A stretch of DNA of 64,000 bases, taken from contig LADS01000046.1 of NCBI GenBank assembly GCA_000961725.1, positions 79,407 through 143,406 on the forward strand, read 5' to 3'. Made by a program: the position numbers and the translations under genes. Shown in pieces: positions 48,113 to 57,588 of the stretch (position 1 is the stretch's first letter; each line of letters begins with the position of its first letter). The DNA is from Desulfobulbaceae bacterium BRH_c16a (lineage in GTDB: Bacteria > Desulfobacterota > Desulfobulbia > Desulfobulbales > Desulfocapsaceae). Under the pieces are notes generated by a model. It ran no database searches and had not been told where the DNA came from. It was given only the letters and a program-made list of their open reading frames with translations.

Positions 48113-49471
48113 ATGGCTGTATGCAATCTGGCCTCTTTCAAGGCATACGATATCAGGGGAAAGGTCCCGGACGAACTGAACCCGGAACTGGCAGCGCAAA
48201 TCGGCCGCAGTTTTGCGGCGGTATATGGGCTGAAAAAGGTGGTGGTCGGCTGTGATATCAGACAGAGCAGCGAAGTACTTGTCGCAGCCCTTTCCGAAGG
48301 TTTGCTGACGATGGGGGCCGATGTAATCGATCTCGGTCTCTGCGGCACCGAAGAAATCTATCATGCCGCTTTCAGTATGGAAGCGGCTGGTGTCGACGGG
48401 GGAGTGATTGTCACCGCCAGCCACAATCCCGCCGATTACAACGGCATGAAGCTGGTGGTCAAAGGAGCCCGTCCGGTAACCGGGGAATCGGGGTTGAAGA
48501 AGATGGCGGATCTCATTGCCTCAGGCCGCCTGCCCGGTCCTGCCGGAACACCGGGACGGCTGGTTCGCCATGACAACAAAGAAAATTTTGTCCGCCATCT
48601 TCTTGGCTATATCGATAGGGAAACGCTGAAGCCGCTGAAGATAGTCGTCAACAGCGGCAACGGTTGTGCCGGAGCGATCATCGACCGCTTGGAAAAGCAT
48701 CTGCCTTTTCAGTTCGTCAAGATTCACCATGAGCCGGACGGCACTTTTCCGCATGGGGTGCCGAACCCGTTGCTGCCGGAGAAAAGAGCCGAAACCGCGC
48801 GGGCCGTCCTTGAGCATAAAGCGGATATGGGTATTGCCTGGGACGGTGATTTCGATCGCTGCTTTTTCTGGGATGAAGACGGCCGGTTTATCGATGGCTA
48901 TTATCTCGTCGGCCTTCTTGCCCGGGAGATGCTGAAAAAGGATCCCGGTGCCAAGATCCTCTACGACCCCCGGTTGACATGGAATACCGAAGAACAGGTG
49001 AAAAAGGCCGGAGGCATTCCGATAATGACCAGAACCGGCCATGCCTTTATCAAGGAACGGATGCGGTCGGAAAATGCGGTGTATGGCGGCGAGATGTCCG
49101 CGCATCATTATTTCAGGGAATTCGGCTACTGTGACTCGGGCATGATTCCCTGGCTGCTGGTTTCCTCCCTGCTCAGTCGTGAAGGGGGAAAACTGTCGAC
49201 AATGGTGGCGGATCGCATGGCGGCATTTCCGGTATCCGGAGAAATAAACAGTAAGGTCGCCGATCCGGACGGAGTCATTGCCGGGATCTTGCAAAAGTAC
49301 CGGGACGGGGAGAAGGATTATACCGACGGCCTTTCCGTTGCCTACCGCGACTACCGTTTCAATATCCGTAAATCAAATACCGAGCCGCTGCTCCGGCTGA
49401 ATGTCGAAAGCAGGGGTGACGTGGCACTCATGCAAGAGAAGACCGAAGAACTGCTCGGTCTCATTCGCTGA
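48113..49471 (+). CDS. Phosphomannomutase/phosphoglucomutase (ManB/CpsG-like)
   Basis: Interconverts sugar 6- and 1-phosphates, here probably mannose, on the path to GDP-mannose. 452 residues; active-site serine loop [13 protein letters not shown], metal loop DGDFDRCFF, sugar loop [13 protein letters not shown] 48113 gives the family start [15 protein letters not shown]. It is followed by manC after 38 bases. Confidence 0.92.
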   Translation: MAVCNLASFKAYDIRGKVPDELNPELAAQIGRSFAAVYGLKKVVVGCDIRQSSEVLVAALSEGLLTMGADVIDLGLCGTEEIYHAAFSMEAAGVDGGVIVTASHNPADYNGMKLVVKGARPVTGESGLKKMADLIASGRLPGPAGTPGRLVRHDNKENFVRHLLGYIDRETLKPLKIVVNSGNGCAGAIIDRLEKHLPFQFVKIHHEPDGTFPHGVPNPLLPEKRAETARAVLEHKADMGIAWDGDFDRCFFWDEDGRFIDGYYLVGLLAREMLKKDPGAKILYDPRLTWNTEEQVKKAGGIPIMTRTGHAFIKERMRSENAVYGGEMSAHHYFREFGYCDSGMIPWLLVSSLLSREGGKLSTMVADRMAAFPVSGEINSKVADPDGVIAGILQKYRDGEKDYTDGLSVAYRDYRFNIRKSNTEPLLRLNVESRGDVALMQEKTEELLGLIR

Positions 49472-49509
49472 AGTCTTTTTTTGACTCACCCATTAAAAGA
49501 GGATAAAAC

Positions 49510-50910
49510 GTGGCAAAGATACAACCGATAATTTTGGCTGGCGGTACAGGATCCAGGCTCTGGCCGTTGTCCCGCGAATTGTACCCCAAGCAACTCCTGC
49601 GTCTGACCAATCACACCTCCCTGCTGCAGACTACCCTGCTCCGGACCGCTCAGCTGCCGGACGTCTTGCCGCCGGTTATCGTTGTCGGGGAAGAGCACCG
49701 GTTTATCACCTTGACCCAGGTCGAGGAACTGGGATGTTTCAGCGAATTTTCAATTCTGCTCGAACCTGTAGGCCGCAATACCGCCCCGGCCATCTGCGCC
49801 GCTGCGGAATATTGCCGAAAAGAGGGAGAAGACGTCGTCTTACTGGTACTGCCTGCAGATCATGTGGTGTCGCAGCAGGACAAGTTCATCGAGGCCGTTC
49901 GGGAGGCGGCGCAGCTTGCCGAGGGTGGAGTTGTCGTCACCTTTGGCATTCAGCCGACGGGGCCGGAGACCGGCTACGGCTATATCGAGAGGGGGACGGG
50001 TACCCGCATTGCCTCTTTCAAGGAAAAGCCCGATCTGGCCGTAGCCAGGGAGTATCTTGCCAAAGGCAATTATTTCTGGAATAGCGGGATGTTCGCCTTT
50101 TCGGCCGGAACATTCATGGCGGAAATGAATGAATTTGCCCCGGAGATGCTCGCCGCCATGCAGGAAGCTGTAAAAAAAGGAACGGAAGACGGCCGGTTCT
50201 TCCGGCTGGATAAAGCTGCGATGATTAAAAGCCCAAGCGATTCCATCGATTATGTGCTGATGGAGAAAACCGCCAAGGGGGCAGTCGTGGCGGCAGACCT
50301 CGGATGGAGCGATATAGGCTCCTGGAAGGCTCTGTGGGATGTTCTGGAGAAAGACGGGATGGGCAATGTCGTCCGCGGCGATGTGTTGCTGGAAGATACC
50401 AGAAACTGCCTGCTGAAATCGGAAAATGTACTTCTGGCCGCGGTGGGGATGGAGGATACACTGGTGGTCGAAACCGCCGATGCGGTCCTTGTCGCCCCTT
50501 TGTCGAGATCCCAGGATGTGAAGAAGGTCGTCGCCCGGTTGAAAGCCGAGTCCCGCAAAGAGTTCAGTCAGCATATAACCGTCTACCGGCCCTGGGGGAG
50601 CTATACGGTGCTGGAAGAGCTGCCGCGTTTTCAGATCAAGCGGATAAACGTTAATCCCGGGGCCAAACTGTCCCTGCAGATGCACCACCATCGCCATGAA
50701 CATTGGGTTATTGTTACCGGGACGGCGAGAGTCACTAATGGCCCCGATGAAATACTGCTGTATGAGAATCAGTCAACCTACATTCCGGCCGGCACCCGTC
50801 ACCGGCTTGAGAATCCCGGGGTTATTCCGCTTGAGCTCATAGAGGTGCAGATCGGCAGCTATCTTGGCGAAGACGATATCGTCCGCTTCGACGATGTGTA
50901 TGGCCGGTAG
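49510..50910 (+). CDS. manC: Mannose-1-phosphate guanylyltransferase/mannose-6-phosphate isomerase
   Basis: Bifunctional GDP-mannose enzyme, 466 residues. The nucleotidyltransferase half has ILAGGTGSRLWPLSRELYPKQ and FKEKPD; the C-terminal cupin-type isomerase half has YRPWGSYTVLEE and QMHHHRHEHWVIV. GTG start. With manB it supplies GDP-mannose for polysaccharide. Confidence 0.95.
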   Translation: MAKIQPIILAGGTGSRLWPLSRELYPKQLLRLTNHTSLLQTTLLRTAQLPDVLPPVIVVGEEHRFITLTQVEELGCFSEFSILLEPVGRNTAPAICAAAEYCRKEGEDVVLLVLPADHVVSQQDKFIEAVREAAQLAEGGVVVTFGIQPTGPETGYGYIERGTGTRIASFKEKPDLAVAREYLAKGNYFWNSGMFAFSAGTFMAEMNEFAPEMLAAMQEAVKKGTEDGRFFRLDKAAMIKSPSDSIDYVLMEKTAKGAVVAADLGWSDIGSWKALWDVLEKDGMGNVVRGDVLLEDTRNCLLKSENVLLAAVGMEDTLVVETADAVLVAPLSRSQDVKKVVARLKAESRKEFSQHITVYRPWGSYTVLEELPRFQIKRINVNPGAKLSLQMHHHRHEHWVIVTGTARVTNGPDEILLYENQSTYIPAGTRHRLENPGVIPLELIEVQIGSYLGEDDIVRFDDVYGR

Positions 50911-50929
50911 ACTGGTAATGACTGCAGGC

Positions 50930-50979
50930 CGAGCCGTAGAATACCGCTAATTTGCGGTTTGCTGCGGCTCGCTTTTTTC
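50930..50979 (+). terminator. Terminator of manC, overlapping the end of the convergent PilZ gene
   Basis: Outer stem CGAGCCG/CGGCTCG, with an inner ACCGC/GCGGT hairpin, is followed by CTTTTTT. The right arm and T run are within the last codons of the minus-strand PilZ gene. Confidence 0.72.
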
Positions 50980-51330
50980 CAGTTCCAGCTTCCGTTTGCG
51001 AAAGGCATCGACGTATTTGGAAAAAATCCGTCTGCCATCCTTGGTTATCTTCAGGAAGGTGACGCCGGATACAAATCGTCCGGCATGGGGAGAGGCGTGG
51101 GTGGTTCGGCCTTCCAGCTCGATGAGGTCGTCTTCGAGGCCGACGGTGATCATGAGCCGGGTTTCGGCCTGGAGGGGGTAGATCGTCTCCAGTTTTATCC
51201 CGTCGACGCTTACATCGATTGTTCGGCCCATCGAATATGCGCCTGCCCGGCCATTTTCGTCCAGAACCAGATAATCCAAAAGATGCAGCGAATCGTAGCG
51301 GATGAATTTTCTCTGTTCTCGTTGTTTCAT
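50947..51330 (-). CDS. PilZ domain protein
   Basis: 127 residues. RKFIRYD (RxxxR-type) near the N-terminus and DVSVDGI (D/NxSxxG) mark a PilZ domain, likely a cyclic-di-GMP receptor. C-terminal tail is basic and then Glu/Gln-rich. It follows mtnA by 16 bases on the same strand, so it is likely co-transcribed with it. Convergent with manC, whose terminator lies in its 3' end. Confidence 0.85.
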   Translation of the reverse strand: MKQREQRKFIRYDSLHLLDYLVLDENGRAGAYSMGRTIDVSVDGIKLETIYPLQAETRLMITVGLEDDLIELEGRTTHASPHAGRFVSGVTFLKITKDGRRIFSKYVDAFRKRKLELEKSEPQQTAN

Positions 51331-51346
51331 AGCCTGCCCTCAGGAC

Positions 51347-52462
51347 TCATGTGTTGGCTTTACCGGCTTCCGGAAAGAGCCGATGAATGGCTTCTCTTTC
51401 CGGTCTGATCATGCCCCGTTCCGTGATGAGCCCGGTTATCAATCTGGCCGGTGTCACATCAAAACTGTAATTCATTGCCCTGGTGCCTTGGGCCGCCAGA
51501 ATCAGCCTTCTGACTTCTCCGTTTTCATCTTTGCCTGAGAGGGTGGTGATTTCATCCTCCGCTCTCTGTTCTATAGGGACGTCCACACCTTTGTCAAGGT
51601 CCCAGTCAAAGGTCGATGAGGGGAGGGCGACATAAAAAGGAATATTGTTGTCATGGGCGGCCAGGGCCTTGAGATACGTGCCTATTTTGTTGACGACGTC
51701 GCCGGTATGGGTGGTACGGTCGGTGCCGACAATCACCATGTCGACCATTCCCTGCTGCATGAGATGGCCTCCGGTATTGTCGCAAATAAGGGTGTTGGGG
51801 ATATTTTCCTGCTGCAGTTCCCAGGCAGTGAGTTTTGTTCCCTGATTCCATGGTCTTGTTTCGTCAACCCAGACGTGGACCGGAATACCCGCGTCCCGCG
51901 CCGCATAGATCGGGGCAGTGGCGCTGCCGTAGTCGACGAAAGCCAGCCAGCCGGCATTGCAATGGGTGAGGATGTTGACCGGCGCACCGTTTTTACGCCT
52001 GCTGATCTCCTTTATTATTTCCAGGCCATGTTCGCCGATCCGGCGGCAGAAGAAGGCGTCTTCATCGGCGATAGCGCAGGCCGTGGCGAAGGCGAGGCGG
52101 CGCTTTTCCAGTGGATCTGCGCTTTTGGCCAGAGCATGCAGGACCCGCTCCACCGCCCACAGCAGATTGCGAGCCGTTGGCCGGCTCTCTCCTAATTTCT
52201 TGCCGGCATCCACCATGAAATCGGAAAATCCTGCCGATGGAGCCTCAAGGGCAGCGAGATACATGCCGAATCCAGCCGTGGCGCCAATCAATCCTGCTCC
52301 GCGGACATGCATCTCACGGATGGCGGTGACCGCTTCCTCGATGGTGGTGAGAGTCTCGACCACAAAATCATGGGGGAGCTTTCTCTGATCGATGATACAG
52401 ATCTGCCGGTTGTTCTGCGGGTCGGGCCAGATGGTTCGGTAGTGTGAGCCGTTGAAGTGCAT
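51347..52462 (-). CDS. mtnA: S-methyl-5-thioribose-1-phosphate isomerase
   Basis: Methionine-salvage isomerase related to eIF2B. 371 residues with MHVRGAGLIGATAG, the catalytic-cysteine region NILTHCNAGWLAF, and the conserved DETRPWNQGTKLTAWEL. The usual catalytic Asp segment reads IVGTDRTTHTGDVVNKIGTY. No other methionine-salvage gene is nearby, so ribose-1,5-bisphosphate isomerase-like activity cannot be excluded. Confidence 0.9.
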   Translation of the reverse strand: MHFNGSHYRTIWPDPQNNRQICIIDQRKLPHDFVVETLTTIEEAVTAIREMHVRGAGLIGATAGFGMYLAALEAPSAGFSDFMVDAGKKLGESRPTARNLLWAVERVLHALAKSADPLEKRRLAFATACAIADEDAFFCRRIGEHGLEIIKEISRRKNGAPVNILTHCNAGWLAFVDYGSATAPIYAARDAGIPVHVWVDETRPWNQGTKLTAWELQQENIPNTLICDNTGGHLMQQGMVDMVIVGTDRTTHTGDVVNKIGTYLKALAAHDNNIPFYVALPSSTFDWDLDKGVDVPIEQRAEDEITTLSGKDENGEVRRLILAAQGTRAMNYSFDVTPARLITGLITERGMIRPEREAIHRLFPEAGKANT

Positions 52463-52920
52463 AGTTAATCGCTAAAGTAAATGATGATGGTCACGGAGTG
52501 TCCTGCTCTTTTCCTGCAGAGACACCGGCTGGATTTGAGCATAAGTGACGAAGGCATTAATAATCTTACACCTTTGGCGGCAGAAAGTAAACTTTCAGAA
52601 GGACACAGGTGTTGTAAGAAAGTGCTCAATTTTGTTAAAAGCATGAAGGTTTCCCACATAATTGTAATAAAAAATGTAAATTATAACGAAAATGTAGAAA
52701 AAATCAGAACAAGTAAATTGGCGAGTTGTATAGAAACTGTTGGATAATAACATCTTCCGGCCTGGTTTTGGCCTTGGCATGAAGATTGTAATAGATCTCC
52801 GACCGGAATATCGATCCGAGGTCGAAATTACAAATATGTTGGAAAAGTATTGTTAATGGTGAAGACCGTTGAGCTGCTTTCAGTCCGGCGGTGTTACAGC
52901 AACCTGTAAGGAGAAAGATG
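52463..52920. other. 458-bp divergent region upstream of amtB
   Basis: AT-rich gap between mtnA (minus) and amtB (plus). A sigma-54-like site TGGCATG-AAGA-TTGTA at 52775-52790 has the right spacing but T instead of the conserved C at -12. A small open frame at 52481-52747 shows no coding character. No terminator or RNA gene is recognised. Confidence 0.5.
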
Positions 52921-54141
52921 ATGGATAAGGCAGATACCGCATTTGTCCTGGCTGCGGCCGGGCTCGTGCTGCTTATGACCCCAGGTTTGGCTTTGTTTTA
53001 TGGTGGGATGGTGCGCAGAAAGAATGTGCTCGGGACGATTTTGCAGAGCCTGATTCTGATCTCGTTGATAAGTATCGAGTGGGTCTATCTTGGCTACACC
53101 ATGTCTTTTGGACCCGATGTCGGTGGATTTATCGGCGATTTGTCATGGTTTGCCCTGCAGGGTGTAACAAATGCCCCGAGTTCCGACTATGCCACAACCA
53201 TTCCGCAGACAGTGTTTATGATCTACCAGTGCATGTTCGCAATTATTACCCCCGCCCTTATTACCGGGGCATTTGCCGAGCGAGTGCGGTTTGTGCCGTT
53301 TCTGGTCTTTTCCCTGTGCTGGACAATTTTTGTCTATAACCCCGTCTGTCATTGGATATGGGGGAAAGGCGGCTGGCTGGCGAATATCGGAGTCCTCGAT
53401 TTTGCTGGAGGGCTGGTTGTCCATGCCACCTGTGGTGCTGCGGCGCTGGCTGGAGTCCTGGTGCTTGGTCCGCGCAAAGGGTACGGCAAGACCAGTTTTA
53501 TGCCTCACAACCTGCCGTTGACGATGCTGGGCACCGGTCTGCTCTGGTTCGGCTGGTTTGGATTTAACGGCGGATCAGCGCTTGCCGCAGATGAGATCGC
53601 GGCGACAGCTTTTATTGCAACCCACCTGGGCGGTATGGCAGGAATGCTGATGTGGGTGGTGATGGAATGGCTTACCCAGAGAAAGGCGACAACACTCGGC
53701 GCAGCATCCGGCGCCATTGCCGGCTTGGCGACGATAACTCCGACTGCAGGTTTCGTTGGCCCCAATTCGGCTATCGTCATTGGCTGTCTGGCGGGTGTCA
53801 TCTGTTATCTGGCGGTAAATTTCAAAACAAGAATCGGCCTCGACGATTCGCTCGACGTGGTTGGCATTCACGGAGTGGGTGGTGTGCTTGGGACGCTCTG
53901 TCTCGGTATTTTCGCCTCGACGGAGGTGAATCCCGGCGGCGTGAACGGGCTGTTGTTCGGCAATCCGGGGCAGGTGGGTATCCAGATGCTGGGGGTTGCG
54001 GCGGTCGGCGGCTATGCTTTTGTGGTCAGCTGGGTTCTTTTTAAAGTGATCCATGTTGCCATGGGAATGCGCCTTGCCGATGAAGCCGAAGTTCAGGGGA
54101 TGGATTCGTCCGAACATTTCGAGACCGCTTACAATAATTAG
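52921..54141 (+). CDS. amtB: Ammonium transporter
   Basis: Inner-membrane ammonium channel, 406 residues with about 11 membrane helices. The twin histidines of the pore are in FAGGLVVHATCGAAALAG and VVGIHGVGGVLGT. ATG 52921 has AAGGAG 7 bases upstream; ATG 52918 or GTG 52891 are alternatives. It precedes glnB, whose product blocks AmtB in the nitrogen-replete state. Confidence 0.95.
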   Translation: MDKADTAFVLAAAGLVLLMTPGLALFYGGMVRRKNVLGTILQSLILISLISIEWVYLGYTMSFGPDVGGFIGDLSWFALQGVTNAPSSDYATTIPQTVFMIYQCMFAIITPALITGAFAERVRFVPFLVFSLCWTIFVYNPVCHWIWGKGGWLANIGVLDFAGGLVVHATCGAAALAGVLVLGPRKGYGKTSFMPHNLPLTMLGTGLLWFGWFGFNGGSALAADEIAATAFIATHLGGMAGMLMWVVMEWLTQRKATTLGAASGAIAGLATITPTAGFVGPNSAIVIGCLAGVICYLAVNFKTRIGLDDSLDVVGIHGVGGVLGTLCLGIFASTEVNPGGVNGLLFGNPGQVGIQMLGVAAVGGYAFVVSWVLFKVIHVAMGMRLADEAEVQGMDSSEHFETAYNN

Positions 54142-54366
54142 GAACCGTTACGAAATAGCCTGATCATCGGCCTCCTTGGATCGTTCCAGGCGTTACTTGG
54201 CCATGTGAATTTTTGACAACGGCTTAACTCGAACTTGCCGGTGTGCAGAACTTGAGATAATGTGTTACCTTGCGGTTACTATGAGCGACAGCCGGAAACT
54301 GTGCGGCAGACATGCCGGCTGGTGGGTTTGCGAAAGGTTGCAGGCAGGCCGGCCGGGGAAAAGTAA

Positions 54367-54729
<363 letters not shown>

Positions 54730-54732
54730 TGG

Positions 54733-57312
54733 ATGATTGCAGAGTTTCGGGCTGAGCGGCGAGCCCTTGAGGAAGTCTGGGTCGGGGCTAAGAGCACAGA
54801 TAACGAACTGCGCGACCATTGCCGGATTGTCGACCGGTTTATCGTCAATTGTTTCCGGCAGTCGCAGGTAAGGGACTGCGACCGGGATGTGGCTTTGGTC
54901 GCCCTTGGCGGCTATGGCCGGGAAGAGTTGTTTCCCTGCTCCGATATCGATCTCATGGTTTTGTATCGTCCGGAGATTAAAGCCAGGATCGGCCAGATTA
55001 CCGATGCGGTGCTCTATCCGCTCTGGGACACCGGAATGGAGATTGGCCATGGGGTGCGGACTGTCGAGGAATCGATAGTCCAGGCAGAGGAGGATTATTT
55101 TTTTCTGGTCGCCCTGCTCGATGCTCGTCTGATCCATGGTTCGCCTGAGTTGTACGGAGAGCTTCTCGAGGCGTACCGCAAGCGGTTTGTCGAAGGGCAA
55201 CGTGAGGATTTTGTCGAGAAGATGAAAGGGCACCGGCAGAGTCGCCGAGAACGTTTCGGCAGCCACAGCTATCTCCTTGAGCCCCATATCAAGGAGGGGC
55301 GGGGAGGCATGCGCGATATTCAGGCGATGATGTGGACCGCCAGGATGGTCTTTGGCCTGAACGGACTGCAGGATATCGAGGATGCCGGTCTCCTGCTTCA
55401 GGATGAAAAAACCGATTTTCTCGATGCCAGGAACATGCTTGTCCGGCTGCGCAGCTACCTGCACTATTTCAGTAAACGAAAGAACGATCAACTCTATTTC
55501 GAGCAGCAGGGCGATGTGGCCGAAGCATTCGGCTATAAGACCAAAGACGGCATTCTCGGAGTCGAGAGTTTCATGCGCGATGTCTATCGCGCCCTCCAGA
55601 AGATCAGTGTTATCAGCGACCTGTTCTTCGATCATGTGGAGGAGGTTCTCGGCCTTGCCGGCAAAGGCGGACTGGTTGCCGACAAAGTCGTCGAGAAAGG
55701 CATTGAAGTAAAAACCGGCCGAGTGCATCTGACTGCAACCAGACCGCAGCTCCTGGCCAAGCCGCAGATCCTTGTTCGGACCTTTCTGGCCATGGCCCGA
55801 ACCGGCTTGCCGTTGCACCACCGGACACGCAAGCTCATTTCCGGATCGCTGGAACTGGTCAACGACAAGGTCCGGACTTCACCCCGCCTGGCCCGAACGT
55901 TTTTTGCCATTCTTCTCGAAGCGAAAGACATCTCTGCAGTTCTTGAAAATATGCTGGAGACAGGTGTGCTGACTGCCTGGATACCTGAATTTTCCCGGAT
56001 AACGACCTTGGCCCAGCACGACTTGTATCATATCTACACGGTAGATCGCCATTCTCTCCAGGCGGTGGCCGAGCTGCACAACCTGGTTGCCGCATGGGCT
56101 GGGATTGCCCGGAATATAAAAAACATGAAGGTGCTGTATCTTGCTGCTCTGCTGCATGACATCGGCAAGGGTTCCGGCCGTGACCATTCCATAGAGGGCG
56201 CCGGGCTGGCGGGCGAAATCGGCCGGCGGTTTTGTTTTTCCGAAGAGGAATGTGCAACGCTTGAGTTCCTCGTCCGCTATCATCTTTTCATTCCGGAAAA
56301 TGCCCTGCGCCGGGATTTGAATGACGCAGTGTTCATTAAGCGGTGCGCGGAGACGATAGGTGGATTGGATCGCCTCGCCATGCTGTACCTGCTGTCGGTG
56401 GCCGATTCGAAGGCGACCGGTCCATCGGCGTGGAGCGACTGGAAGGCAACCCTGATGGAAGAGCTGTATCTCAAGGTTTATCCCCATCTCGATATCGGCC
56501 GTCACGGAGTTCACGATGTGACCGCCCATGAGGAACAAGGGGTGGAGTGGCTGAGAGAACAGGTTAGGCTGCTGTTGAAGGGAGTAAAAGACCTTCGCGT
56601 CGATATCGGCGATCTCGGGGCGGACTATATCCTTACCTTCTCCCCGGAGATGGTCGCACGGCACGTGCTGACCCAGCGCGATCATTATCAGCTTCTTCGC
56701 CAGAGGTCGCTCATTCTTGCCAGTGAGGCTGAAGATTCCTGGCAGCTGCTGATCATGACCGTCGATCGCCCCGGACTGCTCGCCAAGATCTGCGGGGTGA
56801 TGGCCTTGAACAACCTGACTGTGGTTAAAGCACAGATTTTTACCTGGGCCGATGGCACGGTTGTCGATGTCATTGATGTACGTTCAACGGATGGCCTCAG
56901 CTTTGCGGAGAAGGGGTGGCGAACCCTCAATGAACAGCTCGATCTGGCGATCGAGCACAGGATGGGGCTCAGTCACCGGCTGTATCGCAAGCTTTCGTCC
57001 GGTTACGGGCGGCGGGGGCAGATGGTCGGCGAGGTGGCCTCGAAAGTGGTCATCGATAATAAGAGTTCGGAAAACTATTCCGTAATTGAAGTCTATGCGG
57101 CGGACCTCCCCGGACAGCTCTACCACATTACCCAGGCGATGGCCGATTTCGGTTTGAATATTCATAAGGCGTACATCGCAACGGAGGTCGAGCAATTAAT
57201 AGACGTTTTTTATGTGCTTGATTCCAAAGGCCGGAAACTGGTCGAGGAGGATTTCAGGCAGGAAGTTACGCAGGGCATACTTCATTCGATTAGCCGCATA
57301 GGCAGCAAATAA
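54733..57312 (+). CDS. glnD: [Protein-PII] uridylyltransferase/uridylyl-removing enzyme
   Basis: Attaches and removes UMP on P-II according to glutamine. 859 residues: nucleotidyltransferase with LGGYGREELFPCSDIDLMVLY (about 56-76), an HD domain with LLHDIGKGSGRDHS (about 470), and two C-terminal ACT domains (about 670-740 and 785-855) that bind glutamine. Both catalytic centres look intact. Located between glnB and glnA. Confidence 0.96.
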   Translation: MIAEFRAERRALEEVWVGAKSTDNELRDHCRIVDRFIVNCFRQSQVRDCDRDVALVALGGYGREELFPCSDIDLMVLYRPEIKARIGQITDAVLYPLWDTGMEIGHGVRTVEESIVQAEEDYFFLVALLDARLIHGSPELYGELLEAYRKRFVEGQREDFVEKMKGHRQSRRERFGSHSYLLEPHIKEGRGGMRDIQAMMWTARMVFGLNGLQDIEDAGLLLQDEKTDFLDARNMLVRLRSYLHYFSKRKNDQLYFEQQGDVAEAFGYKTKDGILGVESFMRDVYRALQKISVISDLFFDHVEEVLGLAGKGGLVADKVVEKGIEVKTGRVHLTATRPQLLAKPQILVRTFLAMARTGLPLHHRTRKLISGSLELVNDKVRTSPRLARTFFAILLEAKDISAVLENMLETGVLTAWIPEFSRITTLAQHDLYHIYTVDRHSLQAVAELHNLVAAWAGIARNIKNMKVLYLAALLHDIGKGSGRDHSIEGAGLAGEIGRRFCFSEEECATLEFLVRYHLFIPENALRRDLNDAVFIKRCAETIGGLDRLAMLYLLSVADSKATGPSAWSDWKATLMEELYLKVYPHLDIGRHGVHDVTAHEEQGVEWLREQVRLLLKGVKDLRVDIGDLGADYILTFSPEMVARHVLTQRDHYQLLRQRSLILASEAEDSWQLLIMTVDRPGLLAKICGVMALNNLTVVKAQIFTWADGTVVDVIDVRSTDGLSFAEKGWRTLNEQLDLAIEHRMGLSHRLYRKLSSGYGRRGQMVGEVASKVVIDNKSSENYSVIEVYAADLPGQLYHITQAMADFGLNIHKAYIATEVEQLIDVFYVLDSKGRKLVEEDFRQEVTQGILHSISRIGSK

Positions 57313-57340
57313 GCGGGTGAATCGTGGCAACTGCTAAGGG

Positions 57341-57371
57341 ACATGTTTTGTTGTAAAAATGACAAACATGT
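57341..57371. promoter_or_regulatory. Palindrome upstream of glnA
   Basis: ACATGTTTTGT and ACAAACATGT form an imperfect dyad around a 10-base centre, about 20 bases upstream of the candidate glnA promoter. The position suggests an operator, but I do not recognise a known binding consensus. Confidence 0.4.
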
Positions 57372-57391
57372 AATGAAATCTCATTTGCCTG

Positions 57392-57419
57392 TTGCAAAAA
57401 GTGTCAGAAATGTTATTAA
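57392..57419 (+). promoter_or_regulatory. Candidate sigma-70 promoter of glnA
   Basis: TTGCAA (57392-57397), a 16-base spacer, and TATTAA (57414-57419). It would give a leader of about 160 bases that includes a CCCC/GGGG hairpin near 57481-57493. No sigma-54 site with correct spacing is found upstream of glnA. Confidence 0.35.
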
Positions 57420-57588
57420 GTCCGTTAGAAGAAATTGCTGCTGAATATATGGTGAGAATTCTTCATGAAGGGATTTAAGCCCCCCAGGGGCACTGAAAAA
57501 CCCGTTTATCGGATTTCCAGTTGATGAGTCTGATTCGCAGAAGCCGGCAAAGGGAAAATTACTATTGAATTCAAAGGAGACCGTGGAA

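Noticed and set aside
52481..52747. 88-codon open frame between mtnA and amtB
   Set aside because: AT-rich, no ribosome site, no similarity to a known family; occupies the divergent promoter region.
52775..52790. Sigma-54 promoter for amtB
   Set aside because: Spacing is right, but the conserved C at -12 is T (TTGT), so it is noted only as a weak candidate inside the intergenic entry.
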